NCBI GenBank assembly: GCA_001709035.1
Contig: LVKA01000001.1
Location: 1 to 64,000 of the forward strand
Origin: Candidatus Thiodiazotropha endoloripes
GTDB taxonomy: Bacteria > Pseudomonadota > Gammaproteobacteria > Chromatiales > Chromatiaceae
Direction: 5' to 3'
Length of the DNA stretch: 64,000 nt
Shown: one piece after another, positions 1 through 8,875 of the stretch
How the letters are laid out: every line of letters starts with the position of its first letter
Position numbering within the stretch: position 1 is the first letter of the stretch
The notes under the pieces: model-generated
Databases searched by the model: none
Seen by the model: only the letters and a program-made list of their open reading frames with translations
Told to the model about the DNA's origin: nothing
Made by a program: the position numbers and the translations under genes

Positions 1-69
1 AGGAGCTGCTTTCTTTGCCATACCCCATTATATCAATTTCAATAATTAGTTTGTGAACTTTCCGCATGA

Positions 70-84
70 CCCACTAGTGGGCCT
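70..84. repeat. Family-2 repeat junction palindrome at nhaA stop
   Basis: CCCACTAGTGGG is a perfect 12-bp palindrome followed by CC. It looks like the right end (CCCA), target tetranucleotide (CTAG) and left end (TGGGCC) of the family-2 element seen whole at 22792-22839. It supplies the TAG stop of nhaA. Confidence 0.55.
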
Positions 85-1297
85 TAATATTCTTATCAGT
101 TGATGGGTTAAACCATTTGAGAAGCAAAAGCCCAACGACCGCGGACAACCCCGACCCCAACAGAATACCAAGCCTGTCCCCAATGATCAGGGCATCCTCC
201 CCAGTCTGTTCAAATGCCAGGGAAGCGATAAACAGACTCATGGTAAAACCAATACCGCAGAGAACGGAAGTCGCGAACAAACCAAACCAGTTGGCTCTTG
301 TAGGCAGTTTTGCAAAACCCAACAGAATTGCACCGCCGCAAAACAGCATAATACCGAGTGGCTTACCAATAAACAGACCTGCGGCAATGCCCAGGGGGAC
401 TGGATCCATCAGATCTCCGATACTCAGGCCGGACAGTGATACACCTGCATTGGCAAAGGCAAAAATCGGCAGGATCAGAAATGCGACCCATTGATGCAAG
501 CCATGCTCCACTTCCCGCAAAGGGGATCGAGTCTCATCTTTCGGATCACTGATCGGAATCATCAATCCCAGAACCACACCGGCCAGGGTGGCATGTACGC
601 CAGACTTCAACACGGCAATCCAAAGTATGATCCCGACAATCACGTAGGCAGACAGGCGTGTTACATGCATGACATTGAGGATTACAAGTGTGGCAATCAT
701 TGTGAACGCCAACACCAGACTGTAAAAAGAGAGATCCGCCGTGTAAAAGATTGCGATGATGATGATCGCACCCAGATCATCAAAAATAGCCAACGCCATT
801 AAAAAGACGCGCAAAGAGACCGGCACCCGACTACCCGCCAGGCTGAGAATGCCTAGCGCAAAGGCGATATCGGTAGCAGCCGGGATAGCCCAACCATTCA
901 GTGCCAGCGGATCATCAGCATTCAACGCATAGTAGATAGCAGCCGGTACCAACATACCACCGATCGCACCTAAACCAGGGAGGACGATCTGATCAGCTCT
1001 GGACAACTCCCCTTCAAGGAATTCCCGTTTGACCTCCAAGCCGATCAGCATAAAAAAAACAGCCATCAAGCCATCATTGATCCACAACAGTAACGGCTTA
1101 GCCAGTTGCAGCCCACCAATGCGTATCTCTACAGGTGTACTGAGAAGTCCGTCATAGACCCAGCTCAGCGGAGAGTTCACCATCAGTAATGCAAGTAGTG
1201 CAGCGAATATCAGAATAATGCCACTGGCAGAATCCTGACGCATAAAATCCTGAATCCACTTGGAAAAATCATCCGCGTATATATATTTATTTTTCAT
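74..1297 (-). CDS. nhaA: Na+/H+ antiporter NhaA
   Basis: Inner-membrane sodium/proton antiporter (about 407 residues) that exports Na+ in exchange for protons. The family signatures are present: PAATDIAFALG, matching the Asp133 region of E. coli NhaA, and AIFDDLGAI, matching the Asp163-Asp164 ion-binding pair. About a dozen hydrophobic helices run along the protein. The frame is open 23 codons further upstream, but the conserved NhaA N-terminus fits the ATG at 1297 (MKNKYIYADDF) better; no strong ribosome site is visible at either. The stop codon is the TAG of a CTAG inside a 12-bp palindrome (CCCACTAGTGGG, 70-81), so the last residues (KAH) are encoded by repeat sequence. It appears to be a single-gene unit. 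Confidence 0.95.
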   Translation of the reverse strand: MKNKYIYADDFSKWIQDFMRQDSASGIILIFAALLALLMVNSPLSWVYDGLLSTPVEIRIGGLQLAKPLLLWINDGLMAVFFMLIGLEVKREFLEGELSRADQIVLPGLGAIGGMLVPAAIYYALNADDPLALNGWAIPAATDIAFALGILSLAGSRVPVSLRVFLMALAIFDDLGAIIIIAIFYTADLSFYSLVLAFTMIATLVILNVMHVTRLSAYVIVGIILWIAVLKSGVHATLAGVVLGLMIPISDPKDETRSPLREVEHGLHQWVAFLILPIFAFANAGVSLSGLSIGDLMDPVPLGIAAGLFIGKPLGIMLFCGGAILLGFAKLPTRANWFGLFATSVLCGIGFTMSLFIASLAFEQTGEDALIIGDRLGILLGSGLSAVVGLLLLKWFNPSTDKNIKAH

Positions 1298-1821
1298 CGT
1301 TTTGTATTTCAAATGTATCTCTTGTGGCCAAAGCCTTGGATTCACCGCGATTCCAGTGAAATCCAAGCAGCATCAAATAGCAAAAACCCCATCACAGCTG
1401 ATCTCAATACTATTCTCAGACATGAATGCCCAGACGGTCTCCACGGAGATTGTCAGGAATACCCAATTTCATTCAATACCCGAAAGCCTTTTTTTAACCT
1501 GAGATTCTCTAATGTATTGAATCGGTTGACTTCGCGAATAAGTAATTACTCTGCCCATTATGGACAAAATCTAGGCTGGTGACATCCATTAAACCGGTAT
1601 ACAACTAGACGATGAAATAGTAGGAGAATTTGATGGGATTGGTAATGAGCCAATTAAAGTTTCAGCCACCGGTCTCAATACCCTTGCAAGCCACTACGAT
1701 TTCATCAAACAGGGCACTCATCTGGTTAAAAGCAAATTCCGGATCAATGCTTTTTTCGAACCACGGGCATGCAATATCCAGTGGCCGAATCCGTGTTAGG
1801 AAGCATTTGCCGATCAAACCC
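1298..1821. other. Intergenic gap between nhaA and gpx-like gene
   Basis: No convincing gene, RNA or hairpin is seen here. The open frames in this stretch lack ribosome sites and family features. It should contain the nhaA promoter at its left end, but no clear -35/-10 pair could be picked by eye. Confidence 0.4.
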
Positions 1822-2361
1822 TCAAAGGAGATCTTTTATTGCGTTGACCAGTTCCTGGCTTTGCGGCTTTATTCGACTTGGGAAACTACCCACCAACTCG
1901 CCTTCACGGTTAAGCAGGTATTTATGAAAATTCCAGGCAGGATACTCACCAGCCTTTCGAGCAAGCACCTCATATAAGGGATCAGCATTGCCCTTACGTA
2001 CCCTGGTCTTTTCAAACATGGGAAATTCGATACTGTAGGTGTTACGGCAGAAGGATTGAATCTGTTTTTCACTACCAGGTTCCTGTGCACCGAAATCGTT
2101 GCTTGGAAAACCCAACACAACCAGCCCCTGCTCCTGATACTCCCTGTAGAGCTTTTCCAATCCCTCATATTGGGGCGTATATCCGCATTTACTTGCACTG
2201 TTAACGATCAGAACCACCTGACCAAGATAGGCCTCACAAAGATTTATCCGCTTTTCACCAGCGAGCTGCCGTTTGTTGAAATTCAGTGTCTCCGGGCAGT
2301 TGCTTTGTGCTGAAACCTGTGCAGCAAGTACCATCAGACCGATAAAAAGTATCCTGATCAT
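1822..2361 (-). CDS. Exported glutathione peroxidase-like protein
   Basis: Thiol peroxidase of the glutathione peroxidase family (179 residues), reducing hydroperoxides with a cysteine instead of selenocysteine. A signal peptide covers about residues 1-18 (MIRILFIGLMVLAAQVSAQ), so it should act in the periplasm. Family motifs are the active site NSASKCGYTPQYEGLE (Cys near residue 58), FPSNDFGAQEPG and WNFHKYL. In many cysteine-type members FPCNQF carries a resolving Cys; here that position is Ser, so the resolving thiol is elsewhere or absent. The start codon overlaps the stop of the upstream RnfG-like gene by four bases (ATGA), implying co-translation and perhaps a shared redox role. Confidence 0.9.
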   Translation of the reverse strand: MIRILFIGLMVLAAQVSAQSNCPETLNFNKRQLAGEKRINLCEAYLGQVVLIVNSASKCGYTPQYEGLEKLYREYQEQGLVVLGFPSNDFGAQEPGSEKQIQSFCRNTYSIEFPMFEKTRVRKGNADPLYEVLARKAGEYPAWNFHKYLLNREGELVGSFPSRIKPQSQELVNAIKDLL

Positions 2362-3092
2362 ATCAGCAAACCCTGCCTGGTATGGGCAAAACCCTGCTGC
2401 AGAGTGATCCAGTCAGGGTACTTTAGTAGAGGCTTGTTGGTCTTGAGCAGCGCGGAAGGCTCTACCCTTTCGAACAACTCGGGACGCAACTGTTGCAGGT
2501 AGCTCAGCGCTTGTTTGAGTGACATCACCACACTGCGGGAAGTCACTGTGGCGCCAGTTATCTGATCAAACAAACCACCATCCCGCTTGACACCCCACTG
2601 ATCCTCAGCGGGTGAATTCAATGAACGCCCTTCAAACTGCTCCAGCCAATCTGAACGTCGTGATTCGATTTTGTCTCCTAAACCAGGCGTCTCGCGATGG
2701 CTTACAACTTCCACACCCGACAGGGTTCCGTTGGCAAGTATCCCCAACATCAGGGTGATACTACCGTTATAGCCCTTCTGAGCGTCGATACTGAGGAGAG
2801 TTGCAACGGGTTGTCCGTCTCTTTTAGCCGTATAGATGGTGATCGGCTCTCCACCATTGAGCCAATCCACCGCGGCCAGCTGGGTGGGATGATCGAGAGG
2901 TCGATTATCGTAAGCCTCTCCCCGCAGCACCCGATCGAAAGCCCGATAGGTCTCCTGAAGCCGGTTATCGATAATCTGCTGGGCGGTCTTTTCATGCACC
3001 AGAGTCACCATTGAGACCCCGAAAGCCGCGAAAAGACCCAACACCAGTCCAGCTGCGATCAGTTTGTACCAATTCTGAAATGCACGCTTCAT
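2358..3092 (-). CDS. RnfG-like FMN-binding electron-transfer protein
   Basis: 244-residue membrane-anchored protein of the RnfG/NqrC family. One N-terminal transmembrane helix (about residues 10-32) precedes a periplasmic FMN-binding domain. HRETPGLGDKIE and DQITGATVTSRSVV are typical; the Thr of TGATVTS is the expected site of covalent FMN attachment. RnfG normally sits in an rnfABCDGE operon, but no other rnf gene is next to it. Here it is translationally coupled to the peroxidase-like gene. It is also longer at the C-terminus than usual, with about 40 extra residues. It may be a stand-alone electron donor rather than part of the Rnf complex. Confidence 0.85.
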   Translation of the reverse strand: MKRAFQNWYKLIAAGLVLGLFAAFGVSMVTLVHEKTAQQIIDNRLQETYRAFDRVLRGEAYDNRPLDHPTQLAAVDWLNGGEPITIYTAKRDGQPVATLLSIDAQKGYNGSITLMLGILANGTLSGVEVVSHRETPGLGDKIESRRSDWLEQFEGRSLNSPAEDQWGVKRDGGLFDQITGATVTSRSVVMSLKQALSYLQQLRPELFERVEPSALLKTNKPLLKYPDWITLQQGFAHTRQGLLI

Positions 3093-3523
3093 AACAGTTC
3101 ACCATTTCACCCTGTAACCACTTTACTCAGCCTGACTTGGATGCCTGTCAACACTCGTCGATATGTTCATCCAGGGACCCATGGAAAATTTCATGCAGTT
3201 GACGCTCTGGTTACACTGAAGTCAGTATTTCAAGGCTAATAACTTCGATAGCATCCATCTGACGGTCATAAAAAAACAGAGTTCCTAGAACCAGTCAGAT
3301 AGACACGGAGTCTACGAGCCCTCTTATTTGTACAACTTTTAAATCTTTATCTTGTACTTTATGTACAATTAATAGATTAGCTCTCCAGGGGTGAAAATCC
3401 AACTGAGAATGCCATGTAAAAATCAGGGGACATCATATTCAGAGAATCAGATCCACACAGCGCAACCTTACCAGCCACACTTCTGTGAATATCCAGGTAA
3501 TTTATCTGACTTGTAAATGAGGC
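3093..3523. other. Intergenic region with TTGTACAA inverted repeats
   Basis: No gene is seen. The stretch 3328-3368 holds TTGTACAA (3328-3335) and a spaced pair TTGTAC (3352-3357) / GTACAA (3363-3368), three related half-site pairs in an AT-rich stretch that could be an operator. It lies upstream of the minus-strand RnfG-like gene but over 200 bases away. Assignment as regulatory DNA is a guess. Confidence 0.25.
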
Positions 3524-3550
3524 AAAAAAAAGGGTGCCTAACGGCACCCC
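3524..3550 (-). terminator. Rho-independent terminator of phaE-phaC
   Basis: Read on the minus strand, GGGTGCC, a five-base loop and GGCACCC form a 7-bp stem followed by eight T residues. It lies about 50 bases after the phaC stop and is a textbook intrinsic terminator. Confidence 0.85.
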
Positions 3551-3596
3551 GAAAGAAACCGGTAGAGACTACCGGCGGAGGATCATTTGAATGAAA

Positions 3597-4667
3597 CTAT
3601 TTTGTGCGCTCATCCAGCCACTTACCGATTGAAGGCGGAACCTCTTTCTGTGCCTTTCCGCTGACATAGATACCAATATGGCCGCCTGGGAAAGAGAGCT
3701 CGGTGTAGTCCTTACTGCTGGTCAGGCCACGAAGCGCTCTGGAAGCATCCGGTGGCACCAGATGATCTTGTTCCGCATAGATGTTCAGTACTGGACAGGT
3801 GATATTCTTCAGGTCGACCTGACGATCACCGATCTTCACGCCGCCTTCGAGAAAACCATTCTGCTGGTAGAAATCCTTTGTGAACTGACGGAAAGTCTCG
3901 CCGGCCTGATCCGGGCTGTCGAAGATCCATTTTTCCATCCGCAGGAAATTCTTCAGTTTGTCTTCATCTTCCAGGACGTCGACCATACTCAGGTATTTCT
4001 GACCTGTGAGACTGAAGGGTTTCAGCGAGAGAAATGTCCAGTTGAGCAGCTCGCCAGGCACATTGCCCAGGGTGTCGATGAGCAGATCGACATCCATATG
4101 CTGTACCCAGGCAGAGAGCATGTTGTCGGGGGTTTTGAAATCGACCGGGGTCACCATGGTGACCAGGTTTTTCACTTTATCGGGGTGCATTGATGCATAG
4201 CAAAGGCTGAATGCACCACCCTGGCAGATACCCAGGATGTTGATTTTATCCAGCTTGTGACGCTTGCGAATCACATCGACACAGCGATCCAGATAACCAT
4301 TGATATAGTCATCCATGGTCAAGGCGCGATCCGCCTCATCCGGATATCCCCAATCCACCAGATAGACATCCTGACCAGCGGCCAGAAGATTCCTGACGGT
4401 TGAGCGATTCTCCTGCAGGTCGGTCATATAGGGACGGTTGACCAACGCATAGACGATCAGCGTGGGGACTGAGCTCTGCACCACATCCGCCGGGGACTCA
4501 TAACGATAGAGGCGCAGTTTGTCTTCACTGTAGACCTCCACTTTCGGCGTTACACCTGCGTCAATCTTGTCTGCATTCAGCAGGTTTTCAACACCTTTGC
4601 CCAGCTTGCGGCTGTAGTCGAGCATCTCTTCGGCCAATTGATCGGGCCGCATGTTAAATGGTTGCAC
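3597..4667 (-). CDS. phaC: Class III poly(3-hydroxyalkanoate) synthase subunit PhaC
   Basis: Catalytic subunit of the two-component PHA synthase, polymerising 3-hydroxyacyl-CoA into PHB at the granule surface. The length of 356 residues matches class III PhaC (about 355). The lipase-like box GICQGG places the catalytic Cys at residue 148, and FPGGHIGIYVSG near the C-terminus contains the catalytic His. I chose the GTG at 4667 because AGGAGA (minus strand) stands six bases before it; the longer frame starting at a TTG at 4682 would put that ribosome site inside the gene. It lies 46 bases downstream of phaE in the same transcript and ends before a strong terminator. Confidence 0.95.
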   Translation of the reverse strand: MQPFNMRPDQLAEEMLDYSRKLGKGVENLLNADKIDAGVTPKVEVYSEDKLRLYRYESPADVVQSSVPTLIVYALVNRPYMTDLQENRSTVRNLLAAGQDVYLVDWGYPDEADRALTMDDYINGYLDRCVDVIRKRHKLDKINILGICQGGAFSLCYASMHPDKVKNLVTMVTPVDFKTPDNMLSAWVQHMDVDLLIDTLGNVPGELLNWTFLSLKPFSLTGQKYLSMVDVLEDEDKLKNFLRMEKWIFDSPDQAGETFRQFTKDFYQQNGFLEGGVKIGDRQVDLKNITCPVLNIYAEQDHLVPPDASRALRGLTSSKDYTELSFPGGHIGIYVSGKAQKEVPPSIGKWLDERTK

Positions 4668-4713
4668 GTCTGTTCTCCTCAATTCCTATCACTTGATGTG
4701 TACAGGGATAACC

Positions 4714-5814
4714 TTAGGATGCATCAGCCTTTGGCTGTGCTTTCTTGGTTGCGGCCTTCTTTTTTGCGCTGGCTTTCTTCTTCACCGTCGCTTTCGGCTT
4801 GGCAGCGGTTTCTGCCGCAACCGCCTTCGGCTGGCTAGTGGCCAATGAGCGCATCTCGATCATCTGCTCTTTCAGCAGTTCAATCTCGGCTTTCATCGCT
4901 TTAGACTCACGACGGGACTCCTGCAGACGGTCCTGCAAGGTGCGCAGCTCGCGACGGGTAGGCATATTCAGACCACCCAGCGCTTCGTCAACTACATGGC
5001 CCAGACGCTGCTTCAAATTCATCAGGCTGTTGACCAGCGATCCATGGATCTTGGCGTATTCAGGGGTCATCACCTGCTCGCCGTAAACCTCTTCACTGCT
5101 GCTGACCCAGAGATCGTAGAGCCCGCGGGCACTGTCAATCTGCTTGCCGCTTTCAGCGACATCCTGGATCTTGTCTTTCATGCGATTCGCAGCGAGCAGA
5201 CCCAGGTTGGAGAAGAACTTCATGTACTCACCCAGGTTGCGCTGGTAATTGACCGTTGCATGGGTCAGTTTTTTATACTGCCCCTCTTCCTCACGCATGT
5301 AGCCCAGTCCAGGAGCACTCAGGAATCGCTCCAACCCATCCTGGTGCGGCATATTGCGCAACAGGTCACCAGGCATCAGAGAGAGTGAGGAGACCATGCG
5401 TTGCCAGTTGTCCATGGGCATCTCCCAGAACGCCATCATCTTGTGCACGGCGTCGTCACCGGCTGATTCTGTACCGTTGTAAACACCCTCCAGACTGTTG
5501 GAAAACATGCTCTGCATGTCACTCACAGTGCGGTTGGCCGCATCCAGCCAGTTATTACTGTCCTGGGCATTACCGAAATACCCCTCAGCCAGACGAAAGT
5601 AGCTCTTGCTCTGCTCCATCATCTTGCCCATGAAATCACGTGACATATCACTGGCTGACGGAGAAACGGCCTGCCACCAATGGTCCATGGCACTCTCCAG
5701 TGGGGATTTGGGAGGCTCCATGCCCATCGCCTTACGGCTCATATTGTTCCAGTTCTCCCAATAACTCTGCTGGATTTTCATCCAGTCTTCGTTCCAAAAA
5801 GCTGATTCACTCAT
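4714..5814 (-). CDS. phaE: Class III PHA synthase subunit PhaE with Lys/Ala-rich tail
   Basis: 366-residue partner of PhaC that forms the active PhaEC synthase. The body is helical, with the usual PhaE N-terminus (FWNEDWMKIQQSYWENW) and the helix-rich central region. A coiled-coil segment (roughly residues 290-330, RLQESRRESKAMKAEIELLKE in part) is followed by a highly basic tail of about 30 residues made of AKPKAT, KKKASAKKKAA and KKAQPKA units. That tail resembles histone H1-like and PhaM/PhaF-type nucleoid-binding tails and is not typical of a minimal PhaE. It is first in the phaE-phaC operon and divergent from phaA across a region with a TGC-rich candidate PhaR site. Confidence 0.93.
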   Translation of the reverse strand: MSESAFWNEDWMKIQQSYWENWNNMSRKAMGMEPPKSPLESAMDHWWQAVSPSASDMSRDFMGKMMEQSKSYFRLAEGYFGNAQDSNNWLDAANRTVSDMQSMFSNSLEGVYNGTESAGDDAVHKMMAFWEMPMDNWQRMVSSLSLMPGDLLRNMPHQDGLERFLSAPGLGYMREEEGQYKKLTHATVNYQRNLGEYMKFFSNLGLLAANRMKDKIQDVAESGKQIDSARGLYDLWVSSSEEVYGEQVMTPEYAKIHGSLVNSLMNLKQRLGHVVDEALGGLNMPTRRELRTLQDRLQESRRESKAMKAEIELLKEQMIEMRSLATSQPKAVAAETAAKPKATVKKKASAKKKAATKKAQPKADAS

Positions 5815-5961
5815 GGTATGGTCTCTTGTTTATGTCTCAATAGTTCTTTAGGTGTTTCGTCAGGGTTGAACTGCATTAATCCAGGCATGGTTGTCGTACT
5901 AAAGACAAAAGACTATAAAACCCAGCAGAGAACACTCATGTCCAATAAGCTAGCAATAAAA

Positions 5962-5984
5962 TTTGTGCGCTGCAACATTTTTTG
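5962..5984. promoter_or_regulatory. Candidate PhaR operator in the phaE/phaA divergent region
   Basis: TTTGTGCGCTGCAACATTTT followed by TTG. PhaR repressors bind TGC-rich DNA. Nearly the same sequence, TTTTGTGCGCCGCACAATTT, occurs upstream of phaP at 8187. Sharing one motif between the two PHB promoter regions supports a common regulator; binding itself is inferred. Confidence 0.5.
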
Positions 5985-6101
5985 TTAAAACATACACCAA
6001 GGTTGGCCAATTCATAGTGCAGTTCGAGTGTTTCAGCCACCAACATCGATCTTTCAAACAGACAGATCTCAATAAACAATATAATGTGAGGATTAACCAA
6101 C

Positions 6102-7286
6102 GTGAGCGAAAACATAGTCATCGTAGGGGCGGCCCGCAGTGCCATCGGCACCTTTGGCGGCAGTCTGGCGAAAATTCCTGGACATGAGCTTGGCGCGACT
6201 GTCATCAAGGGCCTGTTGGAGCGTGCTGGCGTCCAACCCGACCAGGTTGATGAAGTGATTCTCGGTCAAGTACTAACCGCCGGTACCGGCCAGAATCCAG
6301 CTCGTCAGGCCAGTCTCGCTGCCGGCCTGCCAGTCGAAACCCCGGCTCTGACCATCAACAAGGTCTGCGGCAGTGGACTGAAAGCCGTACACCTGGCGAT
6401 GCAGGCTGTTGCCTGTGGCGATGCGGAAATCGTCGTCGCCGGCGGGCAGGAGAACATGAGCCTGGCGCCCCATGTCCTGCCCAACTCCCGTAATGGCAGT
6501 AAAATGGGCGATTGGAAAATGATCGATACCATGATCAAGGATGGCTTGTGGGATGCCTTCAATAACTATCACATGGGAACCACTGCTGAAAATATTGCGC
6601 AGAAATTTGGTTTTACCCGTGAGGCTCAGGATCAGTTTGCCGCCGCTTCCCAACAGAAAGCCGAGGCTGCGCTGAACGATCAGATGTTCAGTGACGAAAT
6701 CGTGCCGATCGAAATTCCCCAGCGCAGAGGTGACCCTGTGGTTTTCGATCGGGATGAATTCCCCCGTGCCGGCACAACCGCAGAATCCCTCGGCAAGCTG
6801 CGCCCCGCTTTTTCAAAAGAGGGCTCGGTAACTGCCGGTAATGCATCGGGCCTGAATGACGGTGCCGCTGTTGTTCTGGTGATGTCTGAAAGCCGTGCCA
6901 AGGAGCTTGGTCTCACGCCTATGGCCAAAATCGTTGCCTTCTCATCGGCCGGCGTGGATCCGGCAATCATGGGTACAGGCCCAATCCCGGCATCGACCAA
7001 GTGTCTGGAAAAGGCCGGCTGGAAAGCCGACGATCTGGACCGCATCGAAGCCAACGAGGCATTCGCCGCTCAGGCGATGTGCGTCAACAAGGAGATGGGC
7101 TGGGATACGGACAAGGTCAATGTACACGGCGGTGCGATCGCCCTCGGTCATCCGATCGGTGCTTCCGGTTGTCGGGTGTTGGTAACCCTGCTGCATGAGA
7201 TGCAGCGAAGCAACAGTCAGAAAGGCTTGGCAACCCTCTGTATCGGTGGTGGACAGGGTGTCGCCATGGCCGTGGAAAAAGCCTAA
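6102..7286 (+). CDS. phaA: Acetyl-CoA acetyltransferase (beta-ketothiolase) PhaA
   Basis: First step of PHB synthesis: two acetyl-CoA condense to acetoacetyl-CoA. 394 residues, standard for thiolases. The nucleophilic Cys89 lies in [36 protein letters not shown] (catalytic His) and [13 protein letters not shown] (second catalytic Cys) follow. The start is GTG at 6102, about ten bases after GTGAGGA. It is divergent from phaE-phaC and followed, 319 bases on, by phaR. Confidence 0.95.
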   Translation: MSENIVIVGAARSAIGTFGGSLAKIPGHELGATVIKGLLERAGVQPDQVDEVILGQVLTAGTGQNPARQASLAAGLPVETPALTINKVCGSGLKAVHLAMQAVACGDAEIVVAGGQENMSLAPHVLPNSRNGSKMGDWKMIDTMIKDGLWDAFNNYHMGTTAENIAQKFGFTREAQDQFAAASQQKAEAALNDQMFSDEIVPIEIPQRRGDPVVFDRDEFPRAGTTAESLGKLRPAFSKEGSVTAGNASGLNDGAAVVLVMSESRAKELGLTPMAKIVAFSSAGVDPAIMGTGPIPASTKCLEKAGWKADDLDRIEANEAFAAQAMCVNKEMGWDTDKVNVHGGAIALGHPIGASGCRVLVTLLHEMQRSNSQKGLATLCIGGGQGVAMAVEKA

Positions 7287-7323
7287 AAGCCGCCCACCCC
7301 AACCAGGGCAGTGGGTTGATACC

Positions 7324-7384
7324 ACCCCCAGAGGCGCTTCTCTGCCCTCTGGGGGTGCTCATTGCCGGCCGGCATGAGCATTTT
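7324..7384 (+). terminator. Double hairpin downstream of phaA
   Basis: A perfect 10-bp stem, ACCCCCAGAG (7324-7333) with CTCTGGGGGT (7347-7356), is followed by a GC-rich near-palindrome at 7356-7380 (TGCTCATTGCCGG paired with CCGGCATGAGCA) and then TTTTC. Together they are likely to end phaA transcription, so phaR probably has its own promoter in 7385-7605; no clear promoter boxes could be picked there. Confidence 0.6.
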
Positions 7385-7605
7385 CTCTGCGATCATTCAC
7401 TCTCAACACTACGCCTGTCGATCCTGCCGGTTTCACCGGAAAAAACCACAAATCCACGCTGCACCAATAAGAACAGCCAAAAGGTGGAGATGAAATTCAC
7501 GAATCGATCTGTTACGGCAGATAATCCAGATCACCTACGGTTTCTAGGTTCAATGGCCTGATTGTTGTAAACTGGTGCAATTGATTAAGCAACAGCGTCA
7601 GGAAT

Positions 7606-8061
7606 ATGTCAGATCGTCTTATCAAAAAGTATCCCAATCGCCGGTTATACGATACTGAGCAGAGTAAATACATCACCCTTTCACAGCTGCGCCAGCTGAT
7701 CGTCGGCGGTGAACTCATCAAAGTCATCGACTCAACCACGGAAGACGACATCACCCGCACCATTCTGCTGCAGATCATTCTGGAGAGCGAGTCCGGTGGT
7801 AACCCTCTGTTTACGGCCAACATGCTCTCACAGATCATTCGCTTTTACGGCGGCACTCTGCAGGGTATCTTTGGTAACTATCTTGAGCAGAGCCTGGGGA
7901 TGTTCACCACCCAACAGGAGCAGATCCGCAAGAACATGGGTGAAGACCCCTTTACCGCGATGACAAATCTGGCTCAAAACAATATGAAATTGTGGACCGA
8001 TATGCAGAAAGATTTTTTTTCCGCAGCCGGTTTTTCCAGCCCCAAGAAGGAGGAGAAGTAA
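7606..8061 (+). CDS. phaR: PHA synthesis repressor PhaR
   Basis: DNA- and PHB-binding repressor (151 residues) that senses the granule surface and controls phasin and its own expression. The N-terminal PHB accumulation regulatory domain is clear: LIKKYPNRRLYDTEQSKYI, then LSQLRQLIVGGELIKVIDS and DITRTILLQIILESE. The C-terminus is helical and ends in a lysine-rich PKKEEK. The ATG at 7606 follows CAGGA closely. Its place between phaA and phaP, both near TGC-rich motifs, fits the regulator of this locus. Confidence 0.93.
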   Translation: MSDRLIKKYPNRRLYDTEQSKYITLSQLRQLIVGGELIKVIDSTTEDDITRTILLQIILESESGGNPLFTANMLSQIIRFYGGTLQGIFGNYLEQSLGMFTTQQEQIRKNMGEDPFTAMTNLAQNNMKLWTDMQKDFFSAAGFSSPKKEEK

Positions 8062-8162
8062 CAATTCCCCTCCATTTTCAGCAATAAACGAAAACAGATA
8101 ATCATCTGTTTTTATTAGATAATTTTCTTTCTTTTCTGATCATCCATCTGAGTGCACAGCGG

Positions 8163-8265
8163 CTTGTGCGCTACGACAGCAAATATTTTGTGCGCCGCAC
8201 AATTTTTTTCTTGACACGCCCTCGAATCTGCCTTATGCTGCACCGCAACAATGCTGCAACGCACA
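8163..8265 (+). promoter_or_regulatory. phaP promoter with multiple TGC-rich candidate PhaR sites
   Basis: The promoter is TTGACA (8211-8216), 17-base spacer, TATGCT (8234-8239). Upstream lie CTTGTGCGCTAC (8163-8174) and TTTTGTGCGCCGCACAATTT (from 8187). Downstream, 8237-8265 repeats the pattern TGCTGCAnCGCA twice. The strong promoter with operator-like sites on both sides fits a repressor-controlled phasin gene. The boxes are seen directly; PhaR as the binder is inferred. Confidence 0.7.
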
Positions 8266-8285
8266 ACCAACTAGGAGCACATACC

Positions 8286-8657
8286 ATGGCAAACGCAAAA
8301 GAGAGTATCGAGATGATCAATGAGTTCAACACGACCGGTTACGACAGTTTCCGTCAGCTGACCGACATCAGCCTGAAAACCTGGAACCAGGTGATGGAAG
8401 CTCAGATCAACACGGTCAGTTCCCTGATGAACACCAGCATGGAACAGCTGAAACTGGTTTCTGAAGCGAAAGACTACCATGAAGCCGTTCGTGGCCAGAT
8501 GGACCTGACCCGCAAGCTGGGTGAAGAGCTGATGACCAAAACCCGTGAGGCTGTTGAAATGAGCCAGAAGACCGGTGAGGAAGTCCGTAGCTGGTACGAG
8601 AGCAACCTGGCTACTGCCAACGAGCAGATCAGCAAAGTCGCTGAGAAAGCCGCTTAA
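8286..8657 (+). CDS. phaP: Phasin PhaP
   Basis: Small amphipathic granule-coating protein of 123 residues, low in Cys and rich in helix formers (MANAKESIEMINEFN, then VMEAQINTVSSLMNTSMEQL), matching the phasin_2 family. The ATG at 8286 is preceded by AGGAG nine bases upstream; the frame is open further upstream but that part is promoter DNA. It sits between phaR and phaB and has its own strong promoter and its own terminator, as expected for an abundant protein. Confidence 0.92.
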   Translation: MANAKESIEMINEFNTTGYDSFRQLTDISLKTWNQVMEAQINTVSSLMNTSMEQLKLVSEAKDYHEAVRGQMDLTRKLGEELMTKTREAVEMSQKTGEEVRSWYESNLATANEQISKVAEKAA

Positions 8658-8680
8658 TCGCAAGCTGACCAGCTGCCGTG

Positions 8681-8709
8681 AAAACCGGCGCCTCGTGCGC
8701 CGGTTTTTT
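8681..8709 (+). terminator. phaP terminator
   Basis: ACCGGCGC (8684-8691) pairs with GCGCCGGT (8697-8704) over a five-base loop, with flanking A and T runs (TTTTTT ending at 8709). It is a strong intrinsic terminator 24 bases after the phaP stop. Confidence 0.9.
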
Positions 8710-8875
8710 CATAAAAGGCAGGCTGAATGACGATTCCCAATGTTCTGCTCGCGCCCATCACGCGGTGTTTCGACTCAAAAAGTCATCCTGGAACAGCAGA
8801 AACAAGTGGTAGGGATTACCGAAAATCGTCATTAAGATGAAATCCGAAATTTCTTAAAGATGAGGACATAGAATA

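Noticed and set aside
1630-1977. 115-codon plus-strand frame with an apparent ATG
   Set aside because: It overlaps the 3' end of the glutathione-peroxidase-like gene in antisense and shows no family features.
8166-8285. N-terminal extension of the phasin
   Set aside because: This DNA holds the -35/-10 promoter and operators; the AGGAG-preceded ATG at 8286 gives a normal phasin.
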